Positions 12,631-24,716 of a stretch of 64,000 bases of DNA are shown here, one piece after another. The DNA is taken from contig JALJCO010010208.1 of the NCBI GenBank assembly GCA_023101725.1, positions 124,001 to 188,000 of the forward strand, in the 5' to 3' direction. Source of the DNA: Atherinomorus stipes (lineage: Eukaryota > Chordata > Actinopteri > Atheriniformes > Atherinidae). Both the position numbers and the translations under genes were made by a program. Under the pieces are notes generated by a model. That model ran no database searches, was not told the origin of the DNA, and worked only from the letters and a program-made list of their open reading frames with translations. Position 1 is the first letter of the stretch. The number at the start of each line of letters is the position of its first letter.

Positions 12631-13054
12631 CCAAATAACAAACAAGGGCAGAGCGAAGTGTTAAACAAAATGACAATTGATGATAGGTGTGCTAATATAT
12701 TCAAGCACTGGATGAGGGGTTAGGGTTAGAGACCCTCCCCCCACCCAGAAACTGGACAATAGCCACATTTACATGGAGACTTTTTCCAGTTTTGCATTGA
12801 AATCATTCCGAAATAAGATTTCAAGGCAGCTGTTTACATGTGTACTAATTCATTCTGATCTGGTGCATCCATACACCAACATCTAAGCAGAATGGTCCTG
12901 TCTGGCATTCGCAGAATGATGTTACATCATATGATCTATGAAAGACTGTTGTGGTATCTGCGGTACTTTAATCTAGCAGCAGCTTGTACTTGTGCGCTCC
13001 TACCGCAAACAACAAAGAGAAAAAGGCGTGAAGATAGAGTTTGAATTAAAAACA
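12622..13054 (+). repeat. Right copy of the direct repeat (433 bp)
   Basis: This is the same sequence as 10219-10650 with a single inserted C. After it the older MITE continues as aactttctgtagg, which matches the continuation in the related copy (aactttctcgctg at about 21222). The right copy is therefore the one still joined to the original downstream sequence. Confidence 0.93.
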
Positions 13055-13185
13055 AACTTTCTGTAGGAATTTTGTTGTTCACCGCCATCTTCCAAAATGA
13101 GGAAATGTCACTTGTTGCACATTTACAGCAAGTGGAAGCATACGCGAAAGGAACGAAACCTCACAACTTTCCAATTCATCCTGTA

Positions 13186-13742
13186 ACCTCTTAAAGCGGT
13201 CCCCCAATTGAGGGACCTTGAGACTCACTGCAGCAAAAGATGCACAATGTTGCACTAATTATGTAGCAATGTAGCCATACCATACATCAACTTAAACAGG
13301 AGAAATTGTGCTACAAGCACATATAAGTCATTTTAACATACACCAAGCTAATGTTTAAATATCAAAATCTAAATAAGGTCAGAGCGTCCACCCACTCTGC
13401 ACATTTCCACCACTACCTCTCTGATACTTCATGGTAGACAAACAAACAGCAAATCATATGAAAGCTAAGATCCTGACGATTTCAACAGTACCACTATTAT
13501 TTCTCTACGACAAAAACTCAGTGAACCAGCAGCCAAAGAATACAAACATAAACAACCGCTTACTTAGAATGACTAACAGAAATTCTGTCTTACACTCTTG
13601 AACAAAAGTCCCAAGTGTTCCCTTTATTATGACACCTCAATGACACTCAAATAGACCTTGTAGATGCAGAGATATACTCTATTCATTTTGGGTTTGTCAT
13701 TTTCAAGCAGAAACCTTAAAAAGAGCTATAGAGCTTAAGAGA
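13186..13742. mobile_element. TA-flanked 557-bp insert nested in the MITE
   Basis: The related copy at 20901-21541 reads attcagcgtttacatgatacc. This copy reads attcatcctgta, then 557 bp, then tacatgatacc. Removing 13186-13742 and one TA restores the alignment exactly. A TA target duplication is characteristic of Tc1/mariner-type elements. The ends are weakly inverted (acctcttaaagc on the left, tctcttaagc on the reverse complement of the right). There is no transposase frame. Confidence 0.6.
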
Positions 13743-13918
13743 TACATGATACCACGATTGGTTTGAGCAAAGGAATAATCTCCCCCTATGAAACTGAATA
13801 AAAATTATTTTGGTTCGGCACTTTTCATTCAGAAAGCGGTGTTTGCACAGATCATTTTCATTCCGCTTTTAAACCAAAAACAATCAGTATATTTGGCTCC
13901 ATGTAAATGTCGCTATTG

Positions 13919-16900
13919 ATTAACCAATCAATTTGCTAATAGATAAACCTGGTGTAAAAAGAGGGGGAAACGGAGCTGGGCAGGATTAACATACGAAGCT
14001 AATTCTTGTAAATACAGTACAGCAAGAAGAACAGCTAACCAAGGTACAGAACATGAATAAACCTTAGTGGAATTCAGCAGTGAATATATATTCCACAATA
14101 TCTACCTTATACGCACGCTTTCGAGGGAGGCGCCATTTGACTTCCAGTTATATTGACATTTCCGGTTGCTATTCAGATCCAGAGCAATTCATAGCGAGAA
14201 TGTCTTATTGAGGATAACGGCAGTTCGTACATGTGCAGTCGAAGATACAACAATGAATACTGAAAAGGTTGTAATATTCAATAACATATAAGCATTGCAA
14301 GAGTTGCAGCAAAGCTGAGGAAGGTGTTTTCTTAACAGGTTAGCAAGGTCAGAAGAGAAAGTAATATTAAGCCATTTATTGCATTGCAATTTATCCATCA
14401 TTGAAAGACACTTCTCTGCTCTACGTTATGTTGCTGAAGAGTCTTGTGTTGGAAAGGAAAAAAGCTGAGAAAAGAAGCTGTGCTTTCTGTATACATGTTC
14501 ATTTGCAGCCGTTTTTATGGTACAACTGAATGTACCTGGGACAGAAATATATCTTCTTGTCTAGATCTCATTGCAACTGCCAAGGTCCAAGTTTCTGAAA
14601 CATTAGAAGGTATTCAGCTATGCTAGCCCAGTTTCATGGTAAGCATGGAAAGAGGCAATACTGTAATACTGGAGTGAAAGGTTGATTACGGTCATTGAAA
14701 CATCTGACAGCTTATTTGTAATTGCAACCAAAATTTCCAATAGCTTCTTCAAGTCTCATAAGAAGAAATGATGGGGAAGAAATGATGACACAGTCTGACA
14801 CCTACACTGTGTTACACACTTAAACAGAAGGGTGACAGAAGGGTATGATGTTCCAGACCTGCATGATTGCTGATAGTTGGCTTGGCATCTCTGCTCTTAC
14901 ACAAACTGATATGAAGAACCTGCAGCTATGTTCTGCTGTACTTCCTCCAGCTGAAAATATGTGAGTAAAAAAGTTGAATGCACAGTTATTGTCTCATCAA
15001 CATACAGTTCAATTGCTTAGTTTAACAGCCAATCAGAAGGATTTCTCTCATTTTACAGACATGAACATGCAGCATGTTGAATCAGTCAAATAACTGCTGA
15101 CTGGTTCCAAAAGAGCCAACGTGTTACAGATTTAAAAGAAGCTTTCAGATACACATGTTGGTAATGGGTTCCTATAAGGGCACTATTATTTGTCGATGAA
15201 ATTAAATGAAAAATACTTTATTTATACCAGAAGGGAAATTCAATTTGAAAAAGATGTTTTGCACGTGATCAGTGATAATACCTCACAATGGAGACCTCAT
15301 GGGAAAACAATTACCCAATGCTTGTCTTTGGAACATCTGTGCATAGTTAAAAGGAAAAAAAAAACAAAAACATTGTCAATTATAGTCGTAAAATCACAGC
15401 TATTGGTGGTCAACCTGTGATCTTTTGTTTGCACAGGTGGAAAATAAAAGGCAGACATGCAAACAAGGAGGACTCTCAGTGAATGAGTGAACTCCCTAAT
15501 TTATGACCCTCTGAGACTTCAATAGCTCTCGCTGACTGATAAGTTTGGTATTTGCTTTCTAAACACATGCGTCACGAACACAGTTGTTCACATATTTTCC
15601 TCTTCCTGTTACTGGCCGTTTGATTAGGAGGTGCACCAGAGAACAGTGGAGGTATTTGGTTCATGTAAAGATCATGGCAGAATTAGCTTCAGTAAAGAAA
15701 CATTGCAAAGCCACTAAATAAGGAGCATCAGACATCCGGCTGCATTTGCCCCTTCACTGCCACTACCTGCCCCTGCATATTGCATTTTTCAAATGTGTGA
15801 AATTAATTTCTGGGATGTTCACAACCAATACTCCAAACAGATGCAGAATACACAAGACAGCCATCATGCAACACCTAACATGTAATTACAAGCAAATGTA
15901 TTTCTGGCCCAACATGTTGAAAATGGAGCTTAAAAAGTGTTGTAATGACTAGAACCAACAGTACTAGATGCAAAAAATACTTTGAGATGGCTAAAAAAAA
16001 ATAAAAATAAAAAAATCACAATTTTCTCAGAAAAACACATGTAGGCATGTAATCTGTGCAGATTGACTAGAAAAAAATAATTTTGAAATGAGAGAAAAAT
16101 AACTCAGTTGAGTCACACAGATGCAAACAAATAGGTATTTTGGGCTTTTGAGCACATAGTCACAGTTTATGTCTTGTGTAAGACTTGTAAAATGATCACA
16201 GGACACAGAACATTAACCAAAGTAAAACTTGAGAAAACATGGACCTGAGAGGTTTTTTGAGAATGTGGCATATTTTAGAAAATTCTCTCTTTTCTTGACA
16301 AGAAAGTTGTTTTAGCCATGAGACCTGACATCTGAAGTGACATGCTCCTTTAGTTTTAGCTTCCCGCAGCACATTTTGGTCTTACTTCAGACTGCAATCC
16401 ATCTTTCTGGATTACTGTAGCAGTGGAATAATTGATCCAATCTTTTCAGTCCTGAGTCCATTTTTGTAAAAGGCATTATCCTACAAAGATGGAATAACAG
16501 ACTGAGAGGAAATAAACACTTGTAATTAAGGTAAAAGTGCTTTGTAAAGTATCTTTAAAGCTTTTAAACTACTTATGATCCAAATTTTTGTAACATTTCT
16601 GCGTTTTCTGCCACTCCACAAGGGCAGAGAGGTCAGACAAGGTACCTGTGCCAGAGTAAAATAAATCATTGGCAAGCAGAGACTTTAGGTCAAATAATCA
16701 CCCTTCCGATAATGCATGTCCATGGAGAGGCGGGTGAGATTCATTGCCGTGCTCCCTCTGACAATAATGGAGGCTTTCAAAGGCCACAGTCTTTAATTTC
16801 TAGTCCCTGCTATCAGCGTTTTTATCCTCTGGAGAGGGGGAGGTCAACTGCCCCTGCTCCACAGCCCCAGAGCCAGCATTCTGGGCATTAAGGGCTGGGA

Positions 16901-19900
16901 GAGGTGACTGGGGTCAGGCTGTGATTGCTGCTGAAGATGCCAGCCTGATGGGTCCTGGGGCTCATCAGACCCTTTTCAGACAAAGAGGCTTTACAGAGCA
17001 GCTCCCAGGTCAGTTTTTATCAGGGCATCGCTAATGGTTATGATATGATCTGTCTAGCATCACTTCCAATTAAAGCTTGTTGGGGGAATGTGGCAGGCGC
17101 TGGACTCCATCTCACTGAGGCTTCAGCAGAGTTCAGTGTGTGTAGACTATTGTTTGAGCTGCTCGTTTCAATGGTGATCAAAGTTCCATTGTGACCACCA
17201 CAAAAGGAAATGGCTACTGGCCAGGCCTATTAGATATGTAGCTCTGGCGGGGTGATATAGAGGGTAATCAGTCTTCTTACCGATAGCAATGACCACTGTG
17301 ACAAAGATGAACCTCCTCAACACAATATAAACCTACAACAAAAGGTTGTTCTTCTTGTTCAGACTGAGAGGCCTTTTAACCAGGAAAAGTACATCTCTGT
17401 GAGTCCCAATGAGAAAAACTTTGTATTCCTCTAGAGTGTAGATTTTGAACTTATATCCTGCCCTTTGAGCTCAACACTTCCAGATGACTGTGACTGCAGC
17501 AAAACGTGAACTTGTTGTCACCCACAGTGAAGTGAAAGCCTGAATCCAACAAGGATTCAAATCGCTATCCATCTGCAGATTGACACGTGTGCAAGTGTGA
17601 TTTAAGGCTTCACAAAAGGCTAGGTGAACTCATCTCAAGGTCAATCTGATTTCTCCCCAGCAGTGACTATAATCATCCTGCTTATAGGTGTGGATCTAAG
17701 GAGCAACCATTTTCTGTTTGGTAGCTGACCTATACAAGGTTTAAATATATGATTGAGGAAATTGTTTAACAACTAATAAAATGATAGTGGTTGTCCTGGA
17801 AAATGCTTGATCAAATTAAGCTATTTTACTGTCAAATGCTGGAGGTCAAAGTAAAAAGATATTTTTTCACACTGCACTTTATTTCTCTGCTGTCTTGACC
17901 ACTGCACCTGTTTTTAAAGAAAAAAAAGATGAAGAAAATTTTTTTATCTGACCTTGAATCTGTTTTACCTGTGGAATGCCCTCCATTCATGGACATAGTA
18001 CACACTGCATGTTGCAGTTAGCTGTGAGTTGGTGTTTTTTTCTCAATAGGATCAGCATCTTGATATTTTTGGCATTCTGCAGATTTAGCTTTTTTTTCTT
18101 TTTTTCTTTTTGGCTTACTGGTTACTGAATGCTACAATTTGGCCTAATCAGCACATACTGCCAGGATAAGATGGCAGTTTTGAATACAGAAAGTGTCTCA
18201 TTTGCATGCCTGAAATAAAATGAATTTGGCTAACTGCAGAGGAAACAGAGAGAAATATATCATGACATGTGAATACTTTTGTAGTCGAAAAATACTTTCT
18301 TTGGTCTCTCTGGACTTTCCAGCTTCAACATCAGATGACATTTGCAACTGAATCAATGCATTCTTCAGTAGCTGCAGACAAGAAAGACTTTCCCAACTTA
18401 ATTTACCATTCTAAGATTAAATCAGCTGACTGCACTTTTTTATTATTATCTTTTTTGGGTAGGATTCAAATTCTCAACAATTGCATGAGATTTCCTGCAA
18501 GTTTTCTGTAAATTACTTCAGTGTGCCAGACATGTTAGCTGTCACCTAATCCCATGGTGAACTTCCACAAGAGGTTGGTGAACGGAGTTGTTGGTCATAA
18601 TGAGGCTGCAGCAGCTGCAAGGCCTTTTGATAGAATGAGGTCACTGGAGCAGGAGCTATCAGTGCGGCTGATTGGGGGGTGGGTTGAGGGAGGATCTCAG
18701 TCAAAAGAACAGGCGACAAACAGCTTTGTGTTGAAGGAGCACCAAGCTGTGGGGCCCTACCTTTTGTCAATTTGCGTCTATGTTGGAAATAAATCATTTT
18801 AATTGTTCTGTGTTACCCCTCCACCCTCCCCCCCTTTACAACATGATAATTGAAACATTAATAGGATATTAATGGGTTGTATGTCCTGGTAACCTTTGAT
18901 ATAAATCTCACCATAATGCAGAATGCTCTCCATGACCAACTTGTATAAAGGGTAATTAAATATGTGTATACAAGCACCAGTTTGGCAATTTTCTGCATTG
19001 TAAATGAGGTTTGTCCAATGGGGATGCTGGATAGTTGGAAAATACAGTCTTTACTCATAATGTTTACTAAAAGGTATCTGCACTATTGCACGATTAGTCT
19101 GTTTTTAAGGTTAATGATAATTGGAGTGGTTTCTTTAAAATTGATTTTGCCCTTCAGTTAGAAGCTGGACAGTACAAGGTCTGGGCAAGTTTTTTATGAA
19201 AACCCAGGGGTCTAAAGACTGTTGAAAGGGCATGGGTAATTCATATGAACGGGGCAGGGATGGAATCGTGGTATTGCCCGTGAGAAAGGAACTTAGCTGG
19301 AAGAAACAAGATCCTCCTTATAGACTAATGGTTGTGTTAGCAAGTGCGATTTCAGACCAGCTTTCATGTTGGCTTCACCAGAGGGTATAGAGGGAATGGC
19401 AAATTAATTATAGAAATGAAGCCAGCCTCTTTTTCTTATCATAGAGGGCAGCTGTGTGGCAGCTGTGTGTTTCCCCTCACTTGTTTGCTTCTTTCTTTTT
19501 CAAGTGCTGGAATGTGTCCTGTTCTACATCTTTTTTCTCCTTCTCTGTATCAATCCATACAAACTTACTCAAGAGAAATATCTGCTGTCTGTAGGGGGAG
19601 GTGAGTAGTGGAGCCTTTATTGAGTGAGAATGTCATTGAAAATGCTGCAGACTTGAGAGAAAGAATCAAGCTCTATCTTGCCTTTTAGCTTATTTCATAG
19701 CCCTTTCATAGACCTTTCAACTCAAAGTTGACTATTAAATCAATATTTCAAGCGGGATTTAGTGTTTTAGTGACATCATACGTTTGGCCATGAAAGCACA
19801 TTAACCACCAGCTGAATGATTGTCTCATTGACAGAATACATGGTCCTGATAAGCTGCAACGTTTAAGTGCTTTGAGAGACATTTGGGGATTTTAGAAGTG

Positions 19901-20900
19901 TGAAAAACAGCATGTAAGAACCACTCTAGCGCACACTCACCTCTCTTCCTGTAAGACTCCCAAATGTCTGCTTTAGAATTAATAGTAAAGAACAAAGGTG
20001 AATGTATTTAACTGTGTGCATGTGTGCTTGTTCTTCACTTTATATTGCAGAATTTCATCCTCACAGTTAGTGGGTGCTTGTATCCCAACATGACGAGTGT
20101 GTAGGTGTTTGCGTGAGTAATCTTCATCTGTAATCCAAAAGTTGTAATTTAATGTGCGTTTATTATCCATTTTTAATGATGCTCTCGGAGGTAGTTCCTC
20201 ATTAGAGGGCATCATTAATGTGTATAAACTACAACTCACTCTTCATCTAGACCAGTATGCTTCCATTTAGAATATATCCAATCATGATGACCCTTCCACA
20301 CATACTCTTCATCAGTCAGCTTATCCTTTTTTTTTTATCAGAGTAGATTCTTGACATATGTATGGGCCATGGACGTCCCAAATTGATTGACTGCCTACTC
20401 ATGCATACCAAATTTCAACTAAGCAACCATAAGAGAAATCACATGTTCTTTTACATCAGGATCATTTCCTCCTATCTGTTTTTGTTTTTGTTTACTGTAA
20501 CTTTCAGTTCTCAGAACTATAACCCACAAATGATAAAGATTTTCTAGTTAGATCTTATTAGGCTCAATTCTTAGTATTTACATGTAAAATGGAGCTGAGA
20601 AAAATGCAGCTGTGCAAGAGCCTTCCAACCACAAGCTTCCTGTCTGGTGTCTTATCTTTGTAACCTCTCTGTATCTCATCTACTGCATTCATCTTGGCTT
20701 TTTCTATCCACTATGTTTGAACAGTAACAGTGTAACTGAGCTTCTGCATAGCGACAATGTCATAAGTTTTGATTTCCTGAAGTGTAATTATTACTGATTG
20801 TGCAGTGAGGAAGTCGGATTCCTCACTGAGTGCCTGAACTCTTTGTGATTATAATCCCTCTTAGAAGACAAAAAAGACACAATGGCTTCTGTTGTCTGTG
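13919..20900. other. Intergenic DNA, no gene recognised
   Basis: No domain-bearing frame and no exon-like block with splice sites was found. The interval 16600-17150 is markedly more GC-balanced and less repetitive than the rest, with no long open frame, and is a candidate conserved non-coding block. Elsewhere there are only A/T-rich runs (for example about 15350-15370, 18085-18110 and 20327-20338). Confidence 0.55.
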
Positions 20901-21541
20901 GGCACGTTTACATGGAGACTTTTTTCCCTTTCGGATTGAAATCATTCTGATTGAGGATTTTAGGGCAGCTGTTTACATGGGAACTAATTCATTCGGATCT
21001 GGCGTGTACATGCGCCAATATTCATTCAGAATAATCCTGCCTGACATGCGCAGAATGATGTAAATCATGCTATTTATTAAAGACGGAGGTCATCAAACAG
21101 CTGATCGTCACAGTCGTTGTGGTTTCTGCAGGACGTTAATGAAGCAGCAGCTGATCCTCATGAGCTCCTACTGGAAACAACCAAGAGGAAAAGCTGTAGA
21201 GACAGAGTTTGAGTTAAAAACAAACTTTCTCGCTGTTCAAGGAATTACGTTGTTCACAGCCATCTGTCAAAGTGAGGAAACGTCACTTGCTTGTTTCACG
21301 TTGACGTCTCGTCGAAGCATGCGCTGTAAGAGCGCAACCTCACAACTTTCCGATTCAGCGTTTACATGATACCCCGTTCGGTTTGGGGAAAGGAATATTC
21401 TACCCCCGTGAAACCGAAAGAAAATTCATTCGGTTCGGCGCTTTTCATTCGGAAAGAGGCGTTTACACGGATCATTTTAATTCCGAAAGAGCTTTTAAAC
21501 CGAAAGCAATTGGTCTATTTGGGTCCATGTAAACGCAGCTA
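20901..21541. mobile_element. Younger MITE copy (same family as 10353-13918)
   Basis: The left end reads ggcacgtttacatggagac and the reverse complement of the right end reads agctgcgtttacatggac. They share the core cgtttacatgga. Further internal blocks repeat gtttaca with CGG/CCG motifs near both ends (ttcggaattaaaatgatccg-type subterminal repeats). The element is about 640 bp and uninterrupted. It keeps many CpG dinucleotides that have decayed in the older copy, which suggests a more recent insertion. It has no coding capacity, its flanks show no clear target duplication, and its superfamily is not assigned. Confidence 0.7.
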
Positions 21542-21658
21542 GTGACTCTCTTTTGGCTATCCTTGTGCTGAACCTCCCAACATGCAACCAATGAAATTGT
21601 TTTGTAATATAGCAGTAGCTTTCTGTATGACTACAGTTAAGGTTTTAATACTAAACAT

Positions 21659-21745
21659 GTCAAGTCAAGTTTATTTAAAACAACCTCAGTTGACCAAAGT
21701 GCTGTGCAAGATAAGATAGATAAAATCACTAAGTCAATAAAATAA
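21659..21745 (+). repeat. Dispersed teleost repeat fragment (caagtttattt... type)
   Basis: The segment holds gtcaagtcaagtttattt, then aaacaacctcagttgaccaa and agtgctgtgcaa. I recall this as the signature of a very common fish interspersed repeat (usually tttatttgtatagcac... gaccaaagtgctgtac). It is only a partial copy, and I cannot assign its class. Confidence 0.45.
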
Positions 21746-21778
21746 AAATGTGTCTAGTTAAACTACAAGAACAAAACA

Positions 21779-21791
21779 GCACTATGAATAT
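21779..21791. repeat. Left target-site duplication of the Rex3 LINE (13 bp)
   Basis: The sequence gcactatgaatat is repeated without mismatch at 24905-24917, on the other side of the LINE. The perfect direct repeat fixes both ends of the insertion. Confidence 0.85.
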
Positions 21792-21813
21792 AGCGTACTG
21801 TACCGTCTTCTGC

Positions 21814-22206
21814 TTATCCGGGATTGGGTTGCGGGTGCAGCTGCCTAAGCAGGGAAGCCCAGACTTCCCTCACCCCGGCCACAGCTGCCAGCTCATCCGG
21901 GGGGATCCCGAGGTGTTCCCAGGCCAGCCGGGAGACGTAGTCCCTCCAGCATGTCCTGGGTCTCCCCCCTGGTCTTGTCCCGGTGGGACGTGCCTGGAAC
22001 ACCTCACCAGGGAGGCATCCAGGAGGCATCCTTACCAGATGCCCGAGCCACCTCATCTGGCTCCTGTCTATACGGAGAAGCAGCGGCTTTGCTTTGAGTC
22101 CCTCCCGGATGACAGAGCTCCTCACCCTATCTCTAAGGGAGAGCCTGGCCACCCTGTGGAGGAAACTCATTTCAGCCGCAATCTCGTTCTTTAGGTCATG
22201 ACCCAC
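21814..22206 (-). pseudogene. Rex3 C-terminal region
   Basis: This 130-codon block follows the RT domain and ends at NPG and a stop close to the element's 3' end. It holds the family-typical stretches AEMSFLHRVARLSLRDRVRS, QMRWLGHLVRMPPG and WRDYVSRLAWEHLGIP. The function of this region in RTE elements is not well defined. It is in a different frame from the preceding RT block, separated near 22200, so it would not be translated as part of one protein. Confidence 0.8.
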
Positions 22207-23411
22207 AGCTCATGGCCATAGGTGAGGGTAGGAAAGCAGATGCACTGGTAAATTGAGAGCTTCGCTTTCTGGCTCAGCTCCTTCTTCACCATGACAGACC
22301 GATGTAGAGTCCGCATCACTGCAGAAGCCGCACTGATCCGTCTGTCCATCTCTCGCTCCATTTTTCCCTCACTTGTGAACAAGACCCAGAGATACTTGAA
22401 CTCCTCCACCTGGGGCAGGACCTCGCTCCCGACCCGGAGAGGACACTCCACCCTTTCCTGGGCGAGGACCATGGTCTTGGATTTGGAGGTGCTGAGTCTC
22501 ATCCCGGCCGCTTCACACTCGGGTGCAAATCTCTCCAGCCAGAGCTGGAGATCACGGCCCTACGACGCCAACAGAACCACATCATCTGTGAACAGCAGAG
22601 TCCCGATCCTGAGGCCACCAAACCGGATCCCCTCAACACCTCGGCTGTGCCTAGAAATCCTGTCCACAAAGGTTATGAACAGGATCGGTGACAAAGGGCA
22701 GCTCTGGCGGAGTCCAACTCTCAACGGGAATGGATTCGACCTACAGCCAGAAATGTGGACCAAGCTCTGGCACCAATCATACAGGATGAAAAGCCACACT
22801 CTTCCTCCTCAATCCGACGTTCGACCATCCGATGGACCCTCCTCTTCAGGACCCCTGGATAGACTTTACCAGGGAGGCTGAGAAGTGTGATCCTCCTGAA
22901 GTTGGAACACACCCTTCGATCCCCCTTTTTAAAAAGGGGGACCACCACCCCAGTCTGCAAGTCCAGAGAATGTCCACGCGATGCTGCAGAGGCGCGTCAG
23001 CCAGGACAGTCCCACAGCATCCAGAGCCTTAAGAAACTCTGGGCGGATCTCATCCACCCCAGGGGCCAAGCCACTGAGGAGCCTTTTGACTATCTCAGCT
23101 ACCTCAGCCTCGGTGACAGAAGAGTCCACCGCTGAGTACCCAAATTCTGCTTCCTCCTCGGAAGACGTGTTGGTGGGATTGAGGAGGTCTTTGAAGTATT
23201 CCTTCCACCGACCCACGACATCCCGAGTTGAGGTCAGCAGCCCACCATCACCACTGTATACAGTGTTGATGATGCACTGCTTCCCCGTCCTGAGCCGCCA
23301 GATGGTGGACCAGAATCGCCTCAAAGCCGTCCGGAAGTCGTTCTCCATAGCCTCACCGAACTCCTCCCATGTCCAAGTTTTTGCCTCAGCGACCGCCAGT
23401 CGCTGAGGCAA
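22191..23411 (-). pseudogene. Rex3 reverse transcriptase domain, internally deleted
   Basis: Motifs along the minus strand: the pre-RT region (AEAKTWTWEEFGEAMEND, then GLAPGVDEIRPEFL); VVVPLFKKGD with NFRRITLLSLPGKVY; EEEECGF; LYDWCQSLVHI; GLRQSCPLSPILF (canonically RQGCPLSP, so Gly is changed to Ser); LLFTDDVVLLA (the catalytic Asp pair of the FADD box is kept); and EFKYLWVLFTSEG (canonically FKYLGV). EEECGF passes directly into the LYDW block through a frame change. Motif A (normally FVDLEKAFD in this family, from memory), with the first catalytic Asp, is therefore deleted. Frameshifts lie near 22960, 22720-22800 and 22500-22560. There is no catalytic potential. Confidence 0.85.
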
Positions 23412-23447
23412 CCGCTCCGCTGGGCCCGCCGATACCTGTCAGCTGCC

Positions 23448-24716
23448 TCAGAAGTCCCTCACCACTGGTGTCCACAAGCGAGTTCGGGGGTTACCGCCAT
23501 GACAGGCACCGACAACATTACCACCACAGCTCTGACAAGCAGCTTCAGCAATAGAGATGCGGAACATAGCCCATTCTGACTCAATGTCCCCCACCTCCCT
23601 CGGAACATGGTTGAAGCTCTCCCGGAGATGGGAGTTAAAGCTCTCCCTGACAGGGGACTCAGCCAGACGTTTCCAGCAGACCCTCACGACACGTTTGGGC
23701 CTGCCAGGTCTGACTGGCAACCTCCCCCACCATCTGAGCCCACTCACCACCAGGTGGTGATCAGTGGACAGCTCCGCCCCTCTCTTCACCCGAGTGTCCA
23801 GGATAAGGGGCCGCAAGTCCGATGACATGACTACGAAGTCGATCATCAAGGTGCGGCCTAAGGTGTCCTGATGCCAGGTGTGAATGTGGACACTCTTATG
23901 CCTGAACATGGTGTTCATTATGGACAATCCATGACGGGCACAGAAGTCCAATAACAAAACACCACTCGGGTTCAGATCAGGGGGGCCGTTCCTCCCAATC
24001 ACGCCCCTCCAGCTCTCACTGTCATTGCCTATGTGAGCGTTGAAGTCCCCCAGCAGAACGATGGAGTCCCCGGAAGGCGCGCTTTCCAACACGCCCTCCA
24101 AGGACTCCAGAAAGGGTGGGTACTCTGAACTTCAGTTCGGTGCATAGGCACAAACAACAGTCAGGACCCGTCTCCCCACCCGGAGGCAGAGGGAGGCTAC
24201 CCTTTCGTCCACCGGGGTGAACCCTAACGTACAGGCGCCGAGGCGGGGGGCAATGAGTTTGCCCAAACCCGCTTGCCAACTCTCACCGGGAGCAACTCCA
24301 GAGTGGAACAAGGTCCAGCCCTTCTCGAGGATGGTGTTCCCAGAGCCCGAGCTGTGCGTCCAAGTGAGTCCAACTATATCCAGTCGAAACCGCTCAACCT
24401 CATGCACCAGCTCAGGCTCCTTTCCAACTAGAGAGGTGACATTCCAGGTCCCTAGAGCTAGCTTCTGCAGCCAGGGGTCGGACCGCCAGGGTCTCCCCTG
24501 CCCTCGGCCACCGCCCAACTCACACTGCACCCAACCCCTATGGCCCCTCTTGCGAATGGTGGGTCTACACGAAGGGGGGCCCATGTCGTCCTTTGGGCTG
24601 AGCCTGACTGGGCCCCATGAGCAAAAGCCCGGCCACCAGGCGCTCGCCTCTGTGGCCCCCCTCCGGGCCTGGCTCCAGGGGGGGGCCCCGGTGACCCACG
24701 TCCGAGTGAGGGACAC
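23448..24716 (-). pseudogene. Rex3 endonuclease domain, frameshifted
   Basis: In family members this N-terminal domain nicks target DNA for retrotransposition. Visible motifs, in order along the minus strand: GTWNVTSLV at the start of the fold; LTWTHSSGSG where APE-type nucleases usually carry a metal-binding Glu (none is present here); [12 protein letters not shown] (the Asp and Asn of the active site); [13 protein letters not shown]; and [12 protein letters not shown] with the Ser-Asp-His end motif. The block is split between frames at about 24132 (after VVCAYAPN) and resumes at about 24101 ([12 protein letters not shown]). The upstream part, to about 24740, is the linker typical of Rex3 N-termini. 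The fold is recognisable but the frame is disrupted. Confidence 0.85.

Larger units (their letters stand above)
10353..13918. mobile_element. Old MITE copy (family A/B), now split by two insertions
   Basis: The left end reads caatagccacatttacatgg and the right end, reverse-complemented, reads caatagcgacatttacatgg. With the two later insertions removed, the rest aligns along its length with 20901-21541. Shared landmarks include ggcagctgtttacatg, aattcatt with gatctgg, tttga(a/g)ttaaaaacaaactttct, cctcacaactttcc and cggttcggc-like blocks. It has no transposase frame. This copy has lost many CpGs relative to the other, so it is the older one. The interior is interrupted at 10651-13054 (poly(A) insert plus target duplication) and at 13186-13742 (TA-flanked insert). 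The superfamily is not assigned. Confidence 0.75.

Noticed and set aside
10219..13054. Interpretation of the 432-bp direct repeats as LTRs
   Set aside because: They contain flanking DNA plus the end of an unrelated MITE. They lack TG...CA ends, a primer-binding site and a polypurine tract, and the insert ends in poly(A).
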